Assembly (NCBI GenBank): GCA_045589735.1
Contig: JAZNPQ010000065.1
Span: forward strand, 1-8,687
Source of the DNA: RGIG3994 sp045589735
GTDB lineage: Bacteria > Bacillota > Clostridia > Oscillospirales > CAG-272
Length of the DNA stretch: 8,687 nt
Direction: 5' to 3'
How positions within the stretch are numbered: position 1 is the stretch's first letter; each line of letters begins with the position of its first letter. This document shows positions 5,849-8,687 of this stretch, piece by piece. A program made the translations under genes and the position numbers. The notes under the pieces are model-generated. The model saw only the letters and a list, made by a program, of their open reading frames with translations, was not told the origin of the DNA and ran no database searches.

Positions 5849-6958
5849 ATGAATTTTAATATGTGGTTCCCCGTGCGCATCGTTTCGGGCGAAGGTTGTC
5901 TGAAAGCAAATGCAAAAATGCTCGATGTCGGAAAGCATGCATTTATCGTCTGCGGAAAGCACGGTGCCGCCGTTTCAGGTGCGCTCGAAGATGTTTACAA
6001 CGTTCTTGATTCTCTCGGAATAAAATATACTGTTTTCGACAGATCAAAAGAAAACCCTCCGCTTATGCTCTGCTATGAAGGCGGCATGCTCTGCCGAGAA
6101 GCGGGTGCGGATTTCGTTATAGGAATCGGTGGCGGTTCTGCACTTGATGCCGCAAAAGCGGTCGCTCTTTTTGCGACAAACACCGAGCTTGAGCCGATGG
6201 ACGTTTACTCTACGGATAAAAAGAAAAACGCGCCTCTTCCTCTTTTGGCTATTCCCACAACGTCCGGTACAGGAAGCGAAGCAAACGGCACATCTGTCAT
6301 GTCGCTTCCCGGCGGTATGCGCAAAAAATCATTTGGCACGGAATGGCCTCGCGTCGCTTTTCTTGACCCAAAATACACGTATTCACTTCCTGCGGACACA
6401 ACTATGAGCTGTGCTCTCGACGCTTTTTCTCATGCGGCAGAGTCGTATCTTTCACCGAAATCGACTCCAATATCGAGGCTTTTGGCGGTATATGCGGCGA
6501 AGAATATTTGGTCGGTAATCAAAAACTATCCTTCCGAGTATTCCGAATCAGACAGACAAACGCTTCAGAACGCGGCAACTGCGGCAGGTCTTGCTATCAG
6601 CGTTACAGGCACAGGATTTCCCCACCCTCTCGGATATTCCCTCACAATGATGAACGGTACTCCTCACGGTGCGGCTTGTGCGGTATTTTACCGTCACTAT
6701 CTTGAATACAATACGAGAACAGAGGAAGGAAAGCGTCTAGTGAGTGATTTCTGCCGTGAGATAAACGCGGAGCTTTCCGAGCTTACCGAAATGCTTCCGA
6801 AGCTTTCCGGAGTTAATCTCGCTCTCACAGAGACTGAGATTCAAAAGTATGTTGATCTCGTCTCGTCTGCAAAAAACTTTACAAACAGCCCGTACGTGCT
6901 GTCAGATGAAGAAAAAATCAGTATATACCGTGAGCTTTTCGTAAAGAAATCCCCATAA
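5849..6958 (+). CDS. Iron-containing alcohol dehydrogenase (group III)
   Basis: This 369-aa cytosolic NAD(P)-dependent oxidoreductase interconverts an alcohol and its aldehyde or ketone. The N-terminal nucleotide-binding half shows GIGGGSALDAAK (92-103), the glycine-rich loop contacting the cofactor pyrophosphate, and PTTSGTGSEAN (136-146), a family signature. The C-terminal half carries all four metal ligands at family spacing: D191 and H195 in DAFSH, H259 in PHPLGY and H273 in TPHG. The enzyme should therefore bind Fe(II) or Zn(II) and be active. It is slightly shorter than the common 380-390 residues. AGGAAGGA (5833-5840) ends 8 nt before the start. It forms a single-gene unit with its own strong promoter. 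The substrate cannot be read from the sequence; butanol, 1,2-propanediol and other small alcohols are all possible in this family. No microcompartment or aldehyde dehydrogenase gene is adjacent. Confidence 0.93.
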   Translation: MNFNMWFPVRIVSGEGCLKANAKMLDVGKHAFIVCGKHGAAVSGALEDVYNVLDSLGIKYTVFDRSKENPPLMLCYEGGMLCREAGADFVIGIGGGSALDAAKAVALFATNTELEPMDVYSTDKKKNAPLPLLAIPTTSGTGSEANGTSVMSLPGGMRKKSFGTEWPRVAFLDPKYTYSLPADTTMSCALDAFSHAAESYLSPKSTPISRLLAVYAAKNIWSVIKNYPSEYSESDRQTLQNAATAAGLAISVTGTGFPHPLGYSLTMMNGTPHGAACAVFYRHYLEYNTRTEEGKRLVSDFCREINAELSELTEMLPKLSGVNLALTETEIQKYVDLVSSAKNFTNSPYVLSDEEKISIYRELFVKKSP

Positions 6959-7001
6959 CACTAAACATTTAAGAAATTTTAAAATATTTTTCCAAAATCT
7001 A

Positions 7002-7030
7002 TTTACATATAAAAAGATTTGTGATATAAT
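7002..7030 (+). promoter_or_regulatory. Sigma-A promoter of rpsO(-pnp)
   Basis: TTTACA (7002-7007) is one base off consensus, the spacer is 17 bp, and TATAAT (7025-7030) is perfect with a TG extension (7022-7023). The start point would be near 7037, leaving a leader of about 100 nt before rpsO. No GC-rich terminator is seen between the dehydrogenase stop (6958) and this promoter, so some read-through from upstream is possible. Confidence 0.9.
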
Positions 7031-7040
7031 ACGTTATGTA

Positions 7041-7130
7041 TGACATCGGCACGGACCTTGGATCATAAGCCGCCATTGCGGTTTTTCACCCACCGAAGCC
7101 TGAGCCGTTGCCAAATAAAAAAGAAAGGTG
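7041..7130 (+). promoter_or_regulatory. Structured rpsO leader, candidate S15 autoregulatory RNA
   Basis: The roughly 100-nt leader has pairings beyond what a plain leader needs. GGCACGG (7048-7054) can pair with CCGTTGCC (7105-7112) with one bulged base, closing a domain. Inside it AAGCCGC (7067-7073) pairs with GCGGTTT (7078-7084) around a CATT loop and runs into a short U tract. CACC repeats at 7087-7094 are complementary to GGTG in the ribosome binding site (7127-7130). In several bacteria S15 represses its own mRNA by binding a leader that mimics its 16S rRNA site. This leader is a candidate for such control, but I cannot match it to a described class by eye. Confidence 0.5.
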
Positions 7131-7138
7131 AAAAAGAC

Positions 7139-7402
7139 ATGCTTAAGGACACAAAGCAGGCAATTATCGACCAGTACAAGACCCACGAGGGTGACACAGG
7201 ATCGCCTGAGGTTCAGATCGCGCTTCTCACATACCGCATCAACAACCTCACAGAGCATCTTAAGGTGAACCATAAGGATCACCACAGCCGTCGCGGTCTT
7301 CTCAAAATGGTCGGTCACAGAAGAAACCTTCTGAACTACCTGATGAAGATGGATATTGAGCGTTACCGCGCAATCATCGAAAAGCTCGGCATCAGAAAGT
7401 AA
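7139..7402 (+). CDS. rpsO: 30S ribosomal protein S15
   Basis: This 87-aa protein binds the central-domain three-way junction of 16S rRNA early in 30S assembly. The sequence is typical over its whole length: GDTGSPEVQIALLTYRI (about residues 19-35), then NNLTEHLK, HKDHHSRRGLL (the rRNA-binding His/Asp/Ser stretch, about 45-55) and MVGHRRNLLNYL. The length matches the usual 88-89 residues. The open frame extends about 33 codons further upstream, but that part has no S15 similarity and overlaps the leader. The ATG at 7139 follows AAGGTG by 8 nt and gives the family N-terminus MLKDTKQAII. Its position directly before pnp is the classic bacterial order. Confidence 0.98.
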   Translation: MLKDTKQAIIDQYKTHEGDTGSPEVQIALLTYRINNLTEHLKVNHKDHHSRRGLLKMVGHRRNLLNYLMKMDIERYRAIIEKLGIRK

Positions 7403-7408
7403 TTGCAA

Positions 7409-7445
7409 GGAGTGAGTGTCGGATGATTCTACCTGCACTCACTCC
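7409..7445 (+). terminator. Hairpin after rpsO, partial terminator or processing site
   Basis: GGAGTGAGTG (7409-7418) and CACTCACTCC (7436-7445) form a 10-bp perfect stem, with further weak pairing inside a 17-nt loop. It starts 6 nt after the rpsO stop. The bases that follow (AAAATTCTATTTTT) have a T-run only after about 10 nt, so it is a poor intrinsic terminator. Partial read-through into pnp, or a role as a 3'-end-protecting or processing hairpin, is more likely. Confidence 0.6.
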
Positions 7446-7482
7446 AAAATTCTATTTTTAAAGTAAAAAAAACAAAATATTC

Positions 7483-7559
7483 GACCTGCGCCGATTAGCA
7501 GTTAATTATTTACTTGACGCCTTTTCAAGTACGTAATTAAGTGCTAAACTCCGTAGGTC
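7483..7559 (+). promoter_or_regulatory. Long stem-loop in the pnp leader, candidate RNase III/PNPase autoregulation site
   Basis: Four consecutive helices stack into one 77-nt hairpin: GACCTGCG (7483-7490) with CGTAGGTC (7552-7559, one G-U pair); TTAGCA (7495-7500) with TGCTAA (7542-7547); TTAATTA (7502-7508) with TAATTAA (7534-7540); and TACTTGA (7511-7517) with TCAAGTA (7525-7531). They are separated only by a 4-by-4 internal loop, a G-G mismatch and a 2-by-2 internal loop; the terminal loop has 7 nt. The structure ends 29 nt before the pnp start. In E. coli a comparable double-stranded pnp leader is cut by RNase III and then lets PNPase repress its own synthesis. A similar role here is inference. 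Confidence 0.75.
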
Positions 7560-7588
7560 AGAAAATAAATAATACGGAGGAACAAAAA

Positions 7589-8687
7589 ATGTTCGAAAAT
7601 TTCAAGACTTTCCATTACACATTTGCAGGCCGTCCGCTCGTAGTTGAGACCGGTAAAATGGCTCAGCTTGCAAACGGCTCCTGTCTCGTCCGTTACGGTG
7701 ACACCGCAATTCTCTGCTGTGCAACCGCATCGGCAAAGCCCCGTGAAGGAATCGATTTCCTTCCCCTCTCTGTTGATTTTGAAGAGAGAATGTACTCTGT
7801 CGGAAGAATCCCCGGAGGTTACTTCCGCCGTGAAGGTAAGCCTTCCGAAAAGGCTATTCTCACATCGAGAGTTATCGACCGTCCCGTTCGTCCCCTTTTC
7901 CCTAAGGATCTTCGTAACGACGTAGCTCTCTCTCTTACGGTTATGTCGGTCGATCAGGACTGCTCGCCCGAAATCACCGCAATGATAGGCGCATCCATCG
8001 CTCTTTCCATTTCGGATATTCCGTGGAACGGACCGATCGGCGGCGCGTTCGTAGGTCTTTGTGACGGTCAGATAGTTATCAACCCCACCGAAGCACAGCG
8101 CGCAAACAGCGATCTTGAGCTGACAGTTGCAGCATCCAAGGAAAAGGTCGTTATGATAGAGGCAGGCGCTAACGAGGTTGACGACGACACGATGTTCAAC
8201 GCAATCATGAAGGCTCACGAGGAGATCAAGGATCTTATCGGGTTCATCGACGCTATCGTTGACGAGATCGGTAAGCCTAAGTTCGAGTATCCCTCCGGTG
8301 AGCTTGATCACGATATGTTTGATAAGGTATTCGCATTCTGCGAAAAGGATCTTATGTTCGCTCTCGACACAGACGATAAGACTGTTCGTGACGCACGTAT
8401 GCTCCCTGTTACCGACGCTATCGTTGAAAAGTTCAGCGAAGAGTATCCCGACATTGAGGTAATTATGCCCGAGCTTATCTATAAGCTTCAGAAGAAGGTC
8501 GTTCGCCGTTGGCTTATTGAGGACCACAAGCGTGTTGACGGACGTGGCATAAATGATATGCGCGCTCTTAACGCAGAGGTCAGCCTCCTTCCCCGTGTTC
8601 ACGGTTCGGGTATGTTCACAAGAGGTCAGACACAGGTTCTCACCATCGCAACTCTCGGAACTCTCAAGGATTCTCAGGAGCTTGACG
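7589..8687 (+). CDS. pnp: Polyribonucleotide nucleotidyltransferase (PNPase), N-terminal part; 3' end off the window
   Basis: The first 366 residues of a protein usually near 700 aa are present and the frame runs open to the right edge. PNPase is a trimeric 3'-to-5' phosphorolytic exoribonuclease of RNA turnover. Visible parts are the first RNase PH core (about 12-140) with AGRPLVVETGKMAQLANGS and RYGDT, the RNA-contacting GGYFRREGKPSE (76-87) and the highly conserved SRVIDRPVRPLFP (93-105). An all-helical linker follows (about 240-310). The second RNase PH core begins near HKRVDGRG (313-320) and includes GSGMFTRGQTQVL (339-351). The phosphate-binding catalytic residues and the KH and S1 RNA-binding domains lie beyond the window. 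GGAGG (7576-7580) ends 8 nt before the ATG. It sits 186 bp after rpsO and is probably co-transcribed with it, since no convincing separate promoter is seen in the gap. A long antisense frame over this gene is a shadow. Confidence 0.97.
   Translation, partial: MFENFKTFHYTFAGRPLVVETGKMAQLANGSCLVRYGDTAILCCATASAKPREGIDFLPLSVDFEERMYSVGRIPGGYFRREGKPSEKAILTSRVIDRPVRPLFPKDLRNDVALSLTVMSVDQDCSPEITAMIGASIALSISDIPWNGPIGGAFVGLCDGQIVINPTEAQRANSDLELTVAASKEKVVMIEAGANEVDDDTMFNAIMKAHEEIKDLIGFIDAIVDEIGKPKFEYPSGELDHDMFDKVFAFCEKDLMFALDTDDKTVRDARMLPVTDAIVEKFSEEYPDIEVIMPELIYKLQKKVVRRWLIEDHKRVDGRGINDMRALNAEVSLLPRVHGSGMFTRGQTQVLTIATLGTLKDSQELD

Noticed and set aside
6959..7001. Terminator after the alcohol dehydrogenase
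   Set aside because: Only A/T runs with a weak AAAATATTTT palindrome are present; no GC-containing stem, so I do not call one.
7040..7138. N-terminal extension of S15 through the leader
   Set aside because: It has no S15 similarity and covers the structured leader; the ATG at 7139 gives the standard 87-aa protein.
7544..8602. A 352-codon open frame on the minus strand across pnp
   Set aside because: It lies wholly antisense to a clear pnp reading frame, has no recognisable domains, and reads like a Cys/Val-rich shadow produced by pnp codon bias.

Overview
The window looks like an ordinary chromosomal stretch of a low- to mid-GC Bacillota bacterium, most likely class Clostridia and perhaps a gut or rumen lineage. 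This rests on three things: strong AGGAGG-type ribosome binding sites with AT-rich sigma-A promoters, a GTP-type PEP carboxykinase whose sequence resembles clostridial enzymes, and a two-gene ABC exporter with no periplasmic adaptor. The taxonomic call is inference; no rRNA or other decisive marker is present. Gene density is high, and there are no insertion sequences, CRISPR arrays, tRNAs or phage genes.

Layout from left to right. (1) At 1-144 is the C-terminal end of a CxxC/CxxC zinc-ribbon protein. It converges on pckG (minus strand, 191-1987) across a perfect bidirectional terminator hairpin. (2) A 267-bp AT-rich divergent region (1988-2254) holds a 17-bp dyad upstream of pckG and an extended -10 promoter for the exporter. 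(3) The exporter operon has an 851-aa FtsX-type permease (2255-4810) followed 17 bp later by its 230-aa ATPase (4828-5520). It ends at a 13-bp-stem terminator that also serves a convergent minus-strand mini-gene. (4) That mini-gene (5571-5663, minus) encodes a 30-aa membrane peptide ending in a Cys-rich tail, with a perfect Shine-Dalgarno and a hairpin in its leader. (5) An iron-type alcohol dehydrogenase (5849-6958) is read from a full-consensus sigma-A promoter. (6) The conserved pair rpsO (7139-7402) and pnp (7589 to the right edge, incomplete) closes the window. A structured leader precedes rpsO, and a long near-continuous stem-loop of 77 nt lies in the pnp leader.

Functionally the window mixes central carbon metabolism (PEPCK, alcohol dehydrogenase), an exporter or envelope-stress type ABC system of unknown substrate, and RNA metabolism (S15 and PNPase). 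I do not see a multi-gene system that is clearly new. The most interesting non-textbook signals are in RNA and small-gene space: the pnp leader stem-loop (7483-7559), the rpsO leader with alternative pairings, the 30-aa peptide gene with its leader hairpin, and the dyad upstream of pckG.
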